This document shows, piece by piece, positions 44,754-54,040 of a stretch of 54,472 nt of DNA (positions are counted from its first letter, which is position 1; each line of letters begins with the position of its first letter). The notes under the pieces are model-generated. The model saw only the letters and a program-made list of their open reading frames with translations, had not been told where the DNA came from and searched no databases. A program made the translations under genes and the position numbers. The stretch covers positions 1-54,472 of the forward strand of contig ONBG01000003.1 of NCBI GenBank assembly GCA_900316015.1, in the 5' to 3' direction. Origin of the DNA: an uncultured Prevotella sp. (GTDB lineage: Bacteria; Bacteroidota; Bacteroidia; Bacteroidales; Bacteroidaceae).

Positions 44754-44762
44754 CACAAAAGA

Positions 44763-44793
44763 TTTGAAAACAAAAAAAATATCTGTAACTTTG
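44763..44793 (+). promoter_or_regulatory. Promoter of the GHL10 gene
   Basis: TTTG 44763-44766, 19-base spacer, TAACTTTG 44786-44793. Leader about 50 bases. Confidence 0.75.
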
Positions 44794-44851
44794 CACGCAA
44801 TTTATAAACAAAACATTTCAATGCGTTAAATATCGTAACTTTCAACGAAAA

Positions 44852-46498
44852 ATGAGACAATTTCATATATTGCTGACAATCATTTTCCTTGCCTTTTCGC
44901 TCTCCTTCCATGCGCAGGAGACACCCCCAAAGCGTGAAGTCAGGGCTGTATGGTTAACTACCATTGGGGGGATCGACTGGCCTCATAGCTATGCACAAAG
45001 CGACCGTTCTGCCGAGAAGCAACAACAGGAACTTTGTCAGATCCTTGACAAGCTTCAAAAAGCTGGGGTCAATACTATACTTCTCCAAACCAGGATCCGT
45101 GGAACCATGATCTATCCCTCACAATATGAGCCTTGGGATGGATGCCTATCTGGATTTCCCGGAAAGTCGCCAGGCTATGATGCCCTGAAATTCGCTATTG
45201 AGGAATGCCATAAACGCGGGATGGAATTGCATGCATGGGTCGTCACGATTCCTGTTGGAAAATGGAACGCCTTGGGTTGCAAGTCATTAAGAAGGAAATT
45301 CCCCAAGCTGATCCGCAAGATCGACCAAGATGGATACATGAACCCGGAAGATCCACAGACCGCCAAGTACCTTGCAGACATCTGTGCTGAGATCACGAAG
45401 AACTACGACATCGACGGCATTCATTTAGATTACATACGGTATCCGGAAACCTGGAAGATCCGAGTGTCAAATGACCAAGGTAGGAAATATATCACTCATA
45501 TTGTTGAAGCCATCCACGATAAGGTCAAGACTCTCAAGCCTTGGGTAAAGATGAGCTGCTCTCCGATCGGCAAGTTCGATGACCTAAGCCGTTACTGGAG
45601 CCATGGTTGGAATGCATATACCAAAGTGTGCCAGGATGCACAAGGGTGGTTGCGCTCCGGCCTCATGGACGAGTTGTTCCCAATGATGTACTTCAAGAAC
45701 AACCAATTCTTTCCTTTTGCCATCGACTGGGCAGAAAACAGTCATGGCAAGATCATCGCGCCGGGATTAGGAGTCTACTTCCTGGATCGTTCCCAAGCAG
45801 ACTGGCCTTTGGAGACAGTGACACGCGAAATGGAGATCTTACGACAGTTCCAATTAGGGCATGCCTATTTCAGGAGTAAGTTTTTTACGGATGACACCAA
45901 AGGTATCTATGATTTCGCCTACAACGACTTCGACGCTTTCCCTGCCCTCATCCCTGCCATGACATGGATCCACGACGTTGCGCCATCCGCCCCGACTAAA
46001 ATGCAGGTCACCAACGACTACATATCTTGGGAGGGAGCAAAAGACCACAGCGATGCCCCCTACCTATTATATAATGTATATAGCAGTAGGGAATATCCTG
46101 TCGACATCCACGACCCACGAAACCTCATCTCCCCACGCCTTCAGCAGACCCGCTTAAATATCACCACATCCGGACGATATTTTGCGGTAACGGCAATGGA
46201 CAGATATGGAAATGAAAGCACAGCCCTGCAAAGCGCCTCTACCCCACTGCTAAGAAAAGGTCAAAAGAGGTTATCTTGCAATGGAGAAAGATTGATCCTG
46301 CCTGCCAAGCCAAGCACACTCGATGCAGAAATGGTCAGTATTGAAACCCTGCAAGGAACAATCATAGCCTCCAAACGATATGAAGGAAAATCCGTAGACG
46401 TAAGTTCGATTCCCAACGGGGTCTATCTTCTACGCTCACTGAACAGAAAAGGAATTTCCCATCGGTTAGGATTCTTTGAAGTGAGGAGAGAGCCCTAA
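44852..46498 (+). CDS. Secreted glycosyl hydrolase-like protein (GHL10/DUF187 family)
   Basis: 548 residues. Signal peptide ends near FHAQETP. The (beta/alpha)8 GHL10 domain begins with REVRAVWLTTIGGIDWPHSYA; DIDGIHLDYIRYPE around residue 190 holds the probable catalytic Asp. A fibronectin-type domain follows (about 390-460), then about 80 residues ending with IPNGVYLLRSL, which resembles a type A T9SS sorting tail but lacks its usual basic end. Likely digests peptidoglycan or polysaccharide outside the cell (inference). Its stop overlaps the convergent TRIC gene by four bases (CTAA). Confidence 0.87.
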   Translation: MRQFHILLTIIFLAFSLSFHAQETPPKREVRAVWLTTIGGIDWPHSYAQSDRSAEKQQQELCQILDKLQKAGVNTILLQTRIRGTMIYPSQYEPWDGCLSGFPGKSPGYDALKFAIEECHKRGMELHAWVVTIPVGKWNALGCKSLRRKFPKLIRKIDQDGYMNPEDPQTAKYLADICAEITKNYDIDGIHLDYIRYPETWKIRVSNDQGRKYITHIVEAIHDKVKTLKPWVKMSCSPIGKFDDLSRYWSHGWNAYTKVCQDAQGWLRSGLMDELFPMMYFKNNQFFPFAIDWAENSHGKIIAPGLGVYFLDRSQADWPLETVTREMEILRQFQLGHAYFRSKFFTDDTKGIYDFAYNDFDAFPALIPAMTWIHDVAPSAPTKMQVTNDYISWEGAKDHSDAPYLLYNVYSSREYPVDIHDPRNLISPRLQQTRLNITTSGRYFAVTAMDRYGNESTALQSASTPLLRKGQKRLSCNGERLILPAKPSTLDAEMVSIETLQGTIIASKRYEGKSVDVSSIPNGVYLLRSLNRKGISHRLGFFEVRREP

Positions 46499-47139
46499 GG
46501 ATTCTGCTCCTCACTATGCAGGATAGGCAAGGAAATATGGTATTTGACAGCAAGGAAACGAATCAAGCAGATCAACAGGAAAGTCGCTATCGCAGTAATA
46601 CCAACATTGACATTCAACCAAATCATCACCCAGTACAAGATGCCCCCGGCTATACTTGCCATGGCATAAATTTCCTTGTGAAAGATAACGGGTACCTTAT
46701 TTAAAAGGATGTCGCGGATAACGCCCCCGGCAGCTCCAGTGATACAACCCATGATGATCGCCACCCAAAATGGATGACCGCAAGCCAATGTTTTCTGCAA
46801 TCCTGCGATGGTAAACAAGGCCAATCCCAGTGTATCAAATGCAAACCAGGCATTGTCCAGCTTCTTCAAATACTTTGCGAACACAATGACAAAGACTTGG
46901 GCTAAGGCCGTGCATATCATGTACATCGGGGATGTCATCCAAAACGGTCTCACGCCAAGCATCACATCCCTGATCGTACCGCCTCCAATTGCCACTGCCA
47001 CTCCACAGACAAACCCACCAAACCAGTCGAAATGCCTGGAAGCAGCATGCCGGATCCCAGAGATAGCAAACGCAAAAGTACCCAAGAACTCGATGATCTC
47101 TTGTACGGTCTTGACAAAATCAGGATCTTGATAGAACAT
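46495..47139 (-). CDS. TRIC-family membrane channel protein (UPF0126/YicG type)
   Basis: 214 residues with about seven membrane helices in two repeats, each with the glycine motif: GGGTIRDVMLG and GGVIRDILLNK. Bacterial TRIC members conduct K+; YicG relatives have been linked to glycine transport, so the cargo is open. It starts one base after the dehydrogenase stop, as part of a rarA-dehydrogenase-TRIC operon. Confidence 0.9.
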   Translation of the reverse strand: MFYQDPDFVKTVQEIIEFLGTFAFAISGIRHAASRHFDWFGGFVCGVAVAIGGGTIRDVMLGVRPFWMTSPMYMICTALAQVFVIVFAKYLKKLDNAWFAFDTLGLALFTIAGLQKTLACGHPFWVAIIMGCITGAAGGVIRDILLNKVPVIFHKEIYAMASIAGGILYWVMIWLNVNVGITAIATFLLICLIRFLAVKYHISLPILHSEEQNP

Positions 47140-47140
47140 C

Positions 47141-48097
47141 TTATGGATTTACGACATGAACAGGATTTCCTTCAAGGAAAGCCTTAACATTATGAACGGC
47201 AATCTCCATCAGGCGTTCACGAGCCTCAACGGTTGCCCAAGCAATATGAGGAGTAATGAACGCATTCGGCTGCTTGAACAGAGGATGATTCTCTGTAGGA
47301 GGCTCTTGACACATCACATCAGCTCCATAGGCACCTAAATGACCACTTGCAAGAGCATCAGCTACATCCTGCTCGTTGACCAAGGGTCCACGACCGGTAT
47401 TGATTAAGATTGCCCCCTCTTTCATCTTAGCCAATGTCTCTTTATTGATCAGGTCTCGTGTCGTTGGTGTCAAGGGACAATGCAAGGTCAGGATGTCGCT
47501 AATCGCGAACAATCCGTCCATCGTCGTTTTCTGAATACCTTCCGGAAGATCCGCAGCATTCTTACTCGTATAGGCGAAGACATCCATACCAAAGTCACGA
47601 GCAATACAAGCCACCTTTTTCCCAATATGCCCAAGACCTACAATGCCGATGGTTTTGCCGGCAAGTTCCCTCAAAGGCGTGTCCCAATAACAGAAATCCT
47701 GGTTCCGGCTCCACCGTCCATTCCGATTTTCTATGGCATAATGATCCACCCTGTTCATGATGTTCAGGATATGGGCAAAGGTCATTTGTGCTACGCTATC
47801 TGTACTATAAGACGGGATATTCGTAACAACAATGCCCAGTCGTTTGGCAGCTTGGATATCAACGACGTTATAACCCGTCGCTAAGACCCCCACATATTTC
47901 AAGAGCTTCAGCTCCTGCAAGACCTGAGCATCCAACACCACTTTGTTCGTCAAGACAATCTCGGCATCCTTTGCCCTGCCTATCAGTTCATTCGGGGCTG
48001 TTCTTGGATAAACGACCAGTTCACCCAACTGTCTGAAGGGTTCCCAAGAAAGGTCGCCCGGATTGGCTCCATAGCCATCTAAAACTACAATTTTCAT
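47141..48097 (-). CDS. D-2-hydroxyacid dehydrogenase (hydroxypyruvate/glycerate type)
   Basis: About 318 residues from the ATG at 48097; a TTG two codons upstream is less likely. NAD-binding GLGHIGKKVA, catalytic Arg in INTGRGPLVNE, Glu in the DVMCQEPPTENHPL loop and His in ITPHIAWATVEAR are all present. It is close to glycerate dehydrogenase (HprA) by sequence look, so a reduction of hydroxypyruvate is likely; lactate is an alternative. Nine bases after rarA. Confidence 0.92.
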   Translation of the reverse strand: MKIVVLDGYGANPGDLSWEPFRQLGELVVYPRTAPNELIGRAKDAEIVLTNKVVLDAQVLQELKLLKYVGVLATGYNVVDIQAAKRLGIVVTNIPSYSTDSVAQMTFAHILNIMNRVDHYAIENRNGRWSRNQDFCYWDTPLRELAGKTIGIVGLGHIGKKVACIARDFGMDVFAYTSKNAADLPEGIQKTTMDGLFAISDILTLHCPLTPTTRDLINKETLAKMKEGAILINTGRGPLVNEQDVADALASGHLGAYGADVMCQEPPTENHPLFKQPNAFITPHIAWATVEARERLMEIAVHNVKAFLEGNPVHVVNP

Positions 48098-48106
48098 AAT
48101 CAAATT

Positions 48107-49381
48107 CTATTCTTTAAACCGGTCACCCCAACACTGAACCATCCACTTATACAATTTCTCTTCCGAAGGTGAATGTTGGGCGTGCCAAATTCGTACATTT
48201 TTTAATTGATCTGGGAGATACTGCTGCTCCACGAAATGACCGGGATAGTCATGCGAATATTTATAGCCATCATGATATCCCAATTCCTCCATGAGGGCTG
48301 TTGGCGCATTCCTCAAATGCAAGGGCACAGGTTGGTTTCCTGTTTTCTTAACGGTTTCCAATGCCTGGGCAATGCCTAAATAAGCAGAATTGCTCTTGGG
48401 ACTCGTCGCCAGATAAACCGCGCATTCAGCAAGAGGTATCCGTCCTTCCGGCCATCCAATTTTCATCACAGCATCGAACGTGGCATTCGCTAAGAGCAGG
48501 GCATTAGGATTTGCCAGTCCTATATCCTCTGCAGCGCTGATCACTAATCGTCTTGCAATAAATTGAGGGTCTTCTCCTCCTTCGATCATACGTGCCATCC
48601 AATAGAGAGCTGCATCCGGATCACTGCCCCGGATGCTTTTGATAAAGGCAGAGATAATATCATAATGCATCTCCCCACTCTTATCATAAGCGAGAGGGTT
48701 CTCTTGCAACCTGCTTACGACTAACTGGTCCGTAATATCTATCTCATCACTGTTTGACGATTCCACAACAAGCTCTAAGATATTCAACAGCTTCCGAGCA
48801 TCTCCACCACTATATCTCAAAAGAGCGCCAGTCTCCGTCAGGGTGATATGCTTCTTTTTTAATTCCACATCCTGGGTAATCGCCCGATGGAGGAGTTCTA
48901 TTAGATCCTCCTTTCCTAATGGCTTGAGGACATACAGCTGGCATCTGGACAACAAAGGACGTATTACCTCAAAGGAAGGATTCTCCGTCGTGGCACCAAT
49001 TAAGGTTACGATCCCACGCTCCACAGCACCTAACAACGAATCCTGCTGTGATTTACTAAACCGATGGATCTCATCTATAAACAAGATCGGTGATGCAGAA
49101 TTGAAAAACCTACCGTTTTTTGCCTTCTCTATCACATCTCTTACATCTTTGACCCCACTGGTTACGGCACTTAAGGTATAGAAAGGAGTCTGCAACTTAT
49201 TGGCAATAATCTGGGCTAAAGTCGTCTTTCCCACCCCCGGAGGTCCCCAGAGGATAAAAGAAGAGATATGCCCTGCATCGATCATCTTACGCAGCACAGC
49301 TCCCTCACCTACCAAATGCTTCTGTCCGACATATTCGTCCAGAGTGCGAGGTCTCATTCTTTCAGCTAATGGTTGACTCAT
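48107..49381 (-). CDS. rarA: Replication-associated recombination protein RarA/MgsA
   Basis: About 424 residues from the ATG at 49381 (MSQPLAERMRPRTLDEYVGQ). Walker A GPPGVGKT (46-53), Walker B ILFIDEIHR, sensor region GATTENPSFEV and a C-terminal tetramerisation domain (APTALMEELGYHDGYKYSHD). It is an AAA+ clamp-loader-like protein acting at stalled forks. The frame is open to 49480 but the extra residues cross the promoter and are rejected. Leads the operon with the dehydrogenase and TRIC gene. Confidence 0.95.
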   Translation of the reverse strand: MSQPLAERMRPRTLDEYVGQKHLVGEGAVLRKMIDAGHISSFILWGPPGVGKTTLAQIIANKLQTPFYTLSAVTSGVKDVRDVIEKAKNGRFFNSASPILFIDEIHRFSKSQQDSLLGAVERGIVTLIGATTENPSFEVIRPLLSRCQLYVLKPLGKEDLIELLHRAITQDVELKKKHITLTETGALLRYSGGDARKLLNILELVVESSNSDEIDITDQLVVSRLQENPLAYDKSGEMHYDIISAFIKSIRGSDPDAALYWMARMIEGGEDPQFIARRLVISAAEDIGLANPNALLLANATFDAVMKIGWPEGRIPLAECAVYLATSPKSNSAYLGIAQALETVKKTGNQPVPLHLRNAPTALMEELGYHDGYKYSHDYPGHFVEQQYLPDQLKNVRIWHAQHSPSEEKLYKWMVQCWGDRFKE

Positions 49382-49392
49382 CTTTGTTGCTA

Positions 49393-49424
49393 CAAAATTA
49401 AAAAATATATAGCACATATCCAAA
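49393..49424 (-). promoter_or_regulatory. Promoter of the rarA operon
   Basis: Minus-strand TAATTTTG (49393-49400), 20-base spacer, TTTG (49421-49424). Eleven bases lie between the -7 box and the ATG, so the message starts close to the start codon. Confidence 0.72.
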
Positions 49425-49440
49425 ATTTCCTTTTGAAAAA

Positions 49441-49472
49441 CTTGTGAATTCAGAGTAAAGTATTTACTTTTG
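49441..49472 (+). promoter_or_regulatory. Promoter of the acidic-tail protein gene
   Basis: CTTG (49441-49444), 20-base spacer, TACTTTTG (49465-49472). The leader is about 50 bases. It is back to back with the rarA promoter. Confidence 0.7.
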
Positions 49473-49529
49473 CAACACAAGAAGAAATAAATCTGATGTG
49501 GTTATATTTGATTAATTATTTATCAACGT

Positions 49530-50354
49530 ATGAAACAAGAGAAAAAAGCTTTGACGCTCAAAACATTAACCAAGAGTAATGTATGGGATATTCAGGAAAA
49601 TGATATCTTTCGGATGTGGGAGGCTGCAGAGAAGGACGCAGAATTAAAAGACAACATGCGCCATTATACAGACATCATACACAGCGCATTTGAAATGGAA
49701 GAGATAAAAATCGACAAACCTGAGGTCATCAAGAAATACGAGCTTCGTGGATTCAAGATAGGCAGCGTTAGAATTGATGACAATACAAAAATCAAATTGG
49801 CAATCAAGAAACGCCCTATTTTAAGGGTTACAGACCTGACGTATGAAAACATACGCCATATTTCCGCAGCTAAGTTAATGGAGGTCTTAGAGCGTAATTT
49901 CGGAGGAGGCTGGGATTCTCTCTCCCAAAGCATTCAGGATATCATCGAGAGTGGATTTGACATTAGTACCACGACACTTCCCAAAGACCGTCTCCACAAG
50001 CCAGGAGGCATGTATGAGAAGAAAGTCAATGATGGCTTTGAAGTCCTCGAGATTCCTAAGGGAACATGGGTGGAAGCCATCTTCGCAAAGGAAAAGCCTA
50101 TTGTGGAGAAGCCTCGGATGAAATTCAATGATTTGGATGAACTGGACAAACAAGACGAAAAAACTGATGAGGAGCAAGACAAAGAGGATTTGCCCGATGA
50201 CGATAACTACGAGGACGCGGAAGACGAGGATGATGATGCTTTCGATGAAGATAAGTTAACGGAAGAAAGTTATCGTACCACGTTCGAAACGGATCCTGAG
50301 GATCTCAACCTTGAGGCAGAGGATGTAGAAGATGATGGTGGCGTAGATTATTAA
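49530..50354 (+). CDS. Protein with extreme acidic tail, unknown function
   Basis: 274 residues, no signal peptide and no membrane segment, so cytosolic. The first about 200 residues look folded (basic and helical start MKQEKKALTLKTLTKSN, then KKYELRGFKIGSVRIDD and a PKDRLHKPGGMYEKKVNDGF segment); the last about 75 residues are mostly Asp and Glu (DDDNYEDAEDEDDD). I do not recognise the family. Acidic tails of this kind often belong to nucleic-acid or ribosome-associated proteins and chaperones, but there is no direct support. Own promoter and strong terminator, so it is a one-gene unit. Confidence 0.75.
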   Translation: MKQEKKALTLKTLTKSNVWDIQENDIFRMWEAAEKDAELKDNMRHYTDIIHSAFEMEEIKIDKPEVIKKYELRGFKIGSVRIDDNTKIKLAIKKRPILRVTDLTYENIRHISAAKLMEVLERNFGGGWDSLSQSIQDIIESGFDISTTTLPKDRLHKPGGMYEKKVNDGFEVLEIPKGTWVEAIFAKEKPIVEKPRMKFNDLDELDKQDEKTDEEQDKEDLPDDDNYEDAEDEDDDAFDEDKLTEESYRTTFETDPEDLNLEAEDVEDDGGVDY

Positions 50355-50401
50355 AATAGATTAAACCAGAGAAAGTTACCACATTCCATTCATACTTACA
50401 T

Positions 50402-50451
50402 ATCAAATAAAAAGCCCGATGACATCTCAATCATCGGGCTTTTTATTTGAT
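50402..50451. terminator. Bidirectional terminator with perfect 21-base arms
   Basis: The arms at 50402-50422 and 50431-50451 are perfectly complementary (core AAAAAGCCCGATGA), with an eight-base loop. It serves the acidic-tail gene and the convergent isomerase gene. Confidence 0.93.
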
Positions 50452-50466
50452 CATAATGATCTTCCT

Positions 50467-52608
50467 TTAGAAGAACAAATATCTGTTATCAACAATCTTT
50501 GCCTTGAGGTAGAGTTCGTTCATGAAATTGCTTGCATACTGCATCGCTTTCTGCTTGAGCTTCTGCTCCTCTGTCTTATCATTGAATTTACCTGGGCGCA
50601 TGGTCTTGTTGGACACCATGAACAGATAAACACCCGCATTACCCTTGACTGGGTTTTTGCAGAACTTACCCTTAGGAGTTGCTGCTACTGCACCGCTTAA
50701 AGCGGGCTCACTGGCACCAGTTGCAGGAAGGAATGTCGGAGAAGAGAAGGTAATCTGGTTAACATTTGAAATAATGCCACCCTTTGCCTTTGCTACATTT
50801 AAATTATGTACTCCACTAACCTTTGCCATGATCTGCTCTGCTTTCTTATCTTTCAAGACTTCAGCCTTTACCATGTCCTTTACCTGTGGATCATCCAAAG
50901 AACGATAGCCGATTGGATGGATCTTATTCAAGACAACAACTAACAAATGGTCGTTGTCACCACACTCATACATAGGAGACACCTCACCTTCCTTCGCAGC
51001 AAACAACCACTTCAAGGCATCACGTGTACTATGGATACCTGCCAGATAATGTTGTGCTGTCGTTACGTCATTGGCTTCCTTAACCGTATAACCACTCTTG
51101 GCTGCGTTCTTGATGATAGCATCACCTGTCTGATTCGCACTCACAAAAGTTGAGAACTTGTTATATGCTGCAGAATAAGTGTCCTTAGAGAATTCGATAT
51201 TCTTCTTAATCACTGCGGCAGTATACTTGCTGGTTACGCCCTTGCGATCCTGGATCTGGACGATCATATTCCCCTGCGTGAATGTAAGGTTCTGAATGCT
51301 GTTCACAGCAGCCGTATTCAAAGTGTTAATCAAATTCTTCGTATCCTTGTCCATAGAAGGACTATTCTCATACATACGAGTAGTCAACCACTGGCTCTCA
51401 CCTGTCTGTCCATACTTCTTGGCAATTGCCTCGAAATCTGCACCACCCTTCAAAGCCGTATAAATAGAGTCAGCAGTCTTGTGGGCAGCATCGAGGGATG
51501 CGCCGCCTACCTGGATAGCACGATACTGTACTGAATCGGGTAACTGTTCCTTTGCCATTAATTTCACAATGTTCAGGGAGTTATCTGCCTTGTCTTCAAA
51601 AGGACCATATACAGAGCCCACTGCCATAGAATCTAAATGCTGTGCAATATCTGCCGGGAAAGCATTCTTGCTGACAGGAATACCAAGATAGTTAACTAAA
51701 GAAGTGCTCTTACGCACGACCTCTGAGGGGTCAGCTGCAGTAGCTAAGTCCTTTGAATAGCCTGCAAACTGCTTCTGCAAAGAAGAACGATCGCTGGCTG
51801 AAGGTGTAACCTGAACATCAACATACTTGATGTCACGACTTTCCACATATTGCCTGAAACGTGGCTTCAACTCATCATATTTAGACTTCAAGTCAGACTC
51901 CGAAATTTGGACCTTATTGTCTGCAATGCTGGAATAAGGGAAGGAAGCCAACTGAATAGAACTCTCTTCATTTTCATCCTTAAATGCCATTTTTGCCTCG
52001 ACAGGATTGGAAAGGAAGCAATGTGCGAGCAAGTTCTGGTATTTCTGTGCCAAAGTCTGCTGACGTAACGTCTTCTCGATGAATGTCCAATATTTGTATA
52101 TTTTTCCATATTGGTCTGCAAGCTGTGGGTTGTTGGCAGATTGTGTCTTATAGTCAGCTAAGAACTTCTGCAAAGCGTTTGCGTCAAAACGACCCGTCTG
52201 CTGATTCACGAAAGGAGTCTGGAGAAGCATGGGATTCGTACCTTCCTTCAGGATATTCTGCATTTCCCCATCCGTAACTTTCAAACCTAACTTTTCCGCT
52301 TCGTTACTAATCAACTTACTCTGGACATAAGTATTCCATACCATATCCTTCACTTGATTCAACTGTTCGTCAGTCAGGCTCTCAGAGCCCTGTTGCATCT
52401 TGATAACCTCGGTGTACTCATCAATTAGCTTCTGATAATCATTCACATTGATTTTCTCACCTAATACTTCGCCTACTTGCTGTCTCTTGTCGTTTTGTGT
52501 AGATTCACAAGAGCGGAACAGTTCTTCGGCAATGAACGCAAAGAGGCCAAATCCGATAATACAGATCAAAATGATACCTCTGCTTCTAATTTTTCCTAAT
52601 GCTGCCAT
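50467..52608 (-). CDS. SurA/PpiD-like periplasmic peptidyl-prolyl isomerase
   Basis: 713 residues. One N-terminal membrane anchor (IILICIIGFGLFAFIAE, about 12-29), a SurA-type N-terminal chaperone domain (about 45-290), a parvulin-like PPIase region near 340-450 (YRAIQVGGASLDAAHKTADS) and a long C-terminal chaperone part. It helps fold outer-membrane and secreted proteins. Longer than E. coli PpiD (623), as usual in Bacteroidetes. Follows the CNNM-type gene in the same direction after a 158-base gap with its own promoter-like box. Confidence 0.9.
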   Translation of the reverse strand: MAALGKIRSRGIILICIIGFGLFAFIAEELFRSCESTQNDKRQQVGEVLGEKINVNDYQKLIDEYTEVIKMQQGSESLTDEQLNQVKDMVWNTYVQSKLISNEAEKLGLKVTDGEMQNILKEGTNPMLLQTPFVNQQTGRFDANALQKFLADYKTQSANNPQLADQYGKIYKYWTFIEKTLRQQTLAQKYQNLLAHCFLSNPVEAKMAFKDENEESSIQLASFPYSSIADNKVQISESDLKSKYDELKPRFRQYVESRDIKYVDVQVTPSASDRSSLQKQFAGYSKDLATAADPSEVVRKSTSLVNYLGIPVSKNAFPADIAQHLDSMAVGSVYGPFEDKADNSLNIVKLMAKEQLPDSVQYRAIQVGGASLDAAHKTADSIYTALKGGADFEAIAKKYGQTGESQWLTTRMYENSPSMDKDTKNLINTLNTAAVNSIQNLTFTQGNMIVQIQDRKGVTSKYTAAVIKKNIEFSKDTYSAAYNKFSTFVSANQTGDAIIKNAAKSGYTVKEANDVTTAQHYLAGIHSTRDALKWLFAAKEGEVSPMYECGDNDHLLVVVLNKIHPIGYRSLDDPQVKDMVKAEVLKDKKAEQIMAKVSGVHNLNVAKAKGGIISNVNQITFSSPTFLPATGASEPALSGAVAATPKGKFCKNPVKGNAGVYLFMVSNKTMRPGKFNDKTEEQKLKQKAMQYASNFMNELYLKAKIVDNRYLFF

Positions 52609-52713
52609 TTTTAATTATTTCATTTATGTTTTATTATATTCGTTTAGCCATATACCAATAGACATCACCCAGATACGAAATACCTGTGAAGCCTATACCT
52701 TATAAAATGCGTA

Positions 52714-52721
52714 CAAAAATA
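52714..52721 (-). promoter_or_regulatory. Possible -7 box for the isomerase gene
   Basis: Minus-strand TATTTTTG, 106 bases before the ATG. A TTTG lies only 16 bases upstream of it, so it is tentative. Confidence 0.4.
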
Positions 52722-52765
52722 CTAAAAAGATATCAAACAAAGGCATTTTTCTCCTAAAATTTACG

Positions 52766-54040
52766 TCAATCCATGACTTTTAGTTTGACAAGTTCAATCT
52801 TGGTCATCGTATTCTTGATAATTTTAAACTCATACCGACCAATTCTCACCACTTCATTCAGCTTCGGGAAACTTTGGTATTCATGCAGGATGAGACCTCC
52901 AATTGTCATATATTCATCACTCTCTGGAAGATCAAGATCAAACATTTCGTTCACCTTGTCAATTTCGAGGCGGGCGGAGAGAAGATATTCATTCTTATCT
53001 GTCTTCTTGGCTATATATTTCGAATTATCATGTTCATCTTCTATATCGCCAAAGATCTCTTCTACGATATCTTCCAAAGAGACGATTCCGCTGGTTCCCC
53101 CAAACTCATCGATCACAACGCTAAGACTTTTCTTTTCTTGCAATAAAATCTTCATCAATTTCTGCGCAGCCATGGTCTCGGGTACAAAAGGCATTGTACG
53201 GATATGCGCACGCCAGTCCTTGGGGGCTCGGAACATTTCCAAGGAATGAATATACCCCACGATATGATCTATGTCCTCTTTATAAACAATGATCTTGGAA
53301 TTACCACTTTCTATGAATTTTTGCTGCAATTGCTCGAGCGTACAATCATCCATGTCAACCGCATTAATTTCCGTTCGAGGCACCATACAATCCCTCACTT
53401 TCGTATCTGGGAAATCAAGGGCATTTTGAAATATTTTAACCTCATCTTCTATATCATCCTCATTCTTGGCATTATCTATACTTGATTGCACTAAATAATT
53501 CAAATCAACCTTCGTAAATTCGCCTTCAGGGTCTTCCTTCCCAATCTTCACGCCAAAAGACCGTAAGATCAAGCGCGACAGCCATGTCGAGAATCGGCTG
53601 ATCGGCCAGAGAACAATATAAGAAACATAAGCGGGCAAAGAAAAAATCGTTAGCAATCGGTTGGGATTACTTTTAAATAACGTCTTCGGCAAAAACTCTC
53701 CTGTAAATAGGATAATCATCGTAGAGAGAATTGTATCAGCGGGAACCGTGAACGCCGCATCATACCCAGAAAAGATCGTATTGTCAAACAACCTTGCAAA
53801 AAGAATACCATAAACGACAAGCACAATATTGTTACCCACAAGCATTGTACTCACAAAGTTGTTCGGATGCTTGAAGAAGACAGCAATGATCTTCTGAGCC
53901 AGTCCATTCTTTTCTTTATCCATCTCTGCCAACATTCTGTTGCTAGAGACAAAAGCGATCTCCATACCAGAGAAAAATGCCGAGAAAGCCATCGTAATGA
54001 TGATTTCCAAGATAAGGTGTATGTCTATAGGATCTTCCAT
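52766..54040 (-). CDS. CNNM/CorC-type membrane protein (DUF21-CBS-CorC)
   Basis: 424 residues. Domains in order: DUF21 membrane domain with about three to four helices (10-190), a CBS pair (about 205-330, with CMVPRTEINAVDMDD and SVVIDEFGGTSGIVS), and a C-terminal CorC_HlyC domain (about 340-420). Family members export Mg2+ or other divalent ions, and one Bacteroidetes relative (GldE) is tied to gliding/secretion. Starts at the stop of lptC (TAATG overlap), so it is in an lptC-CNNM unit. Confidence 0.92.
   Translation of the reverse strand: MEDPIDIHLILEIIITMAFSAFFSGMEIAFVSSNRMLAEMDKEKNGLAQKIIAVFFKHPNNFVSTMLVGNNIVLVVYGILFARLFDNTIFSGYDAAFTVPADTILSTMIILFTGEFLPKTLFKSNPNRLLTIFSLPAYVSYIVLWPISRFSTWLSRLILRSFGVKIGKEDPEGEFTKVDLNYLVQSSIDNAKNEDDIEDEVKIFQNALDFPDTKVRDCMVPRTEINAVDMDDCTLEQLQQKFIESGNSKIIVYKEDIDHIVGYIHSLEMFRAPKDWRAHIRTMPFVPETMAAQKLMKILLQEKKSLSVVIDEFGGTSGIVSLEDIVEEIFGDIEDEHDNSKYIAKKTDKNEYLLSARLEIDKVNEMFDLDLPESDEYMTIGGLILHEYQSFPKLNEVVRIGRYEFKIIKNTMTKIELVKLKVMD

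Noticed and set aside
49382-49480. N-terminal extension of rarA, and a similar one of recR (42499-42549)
   Set aside because: These residues run through the promoter boxes and do not match the family; the shorter starts fit.
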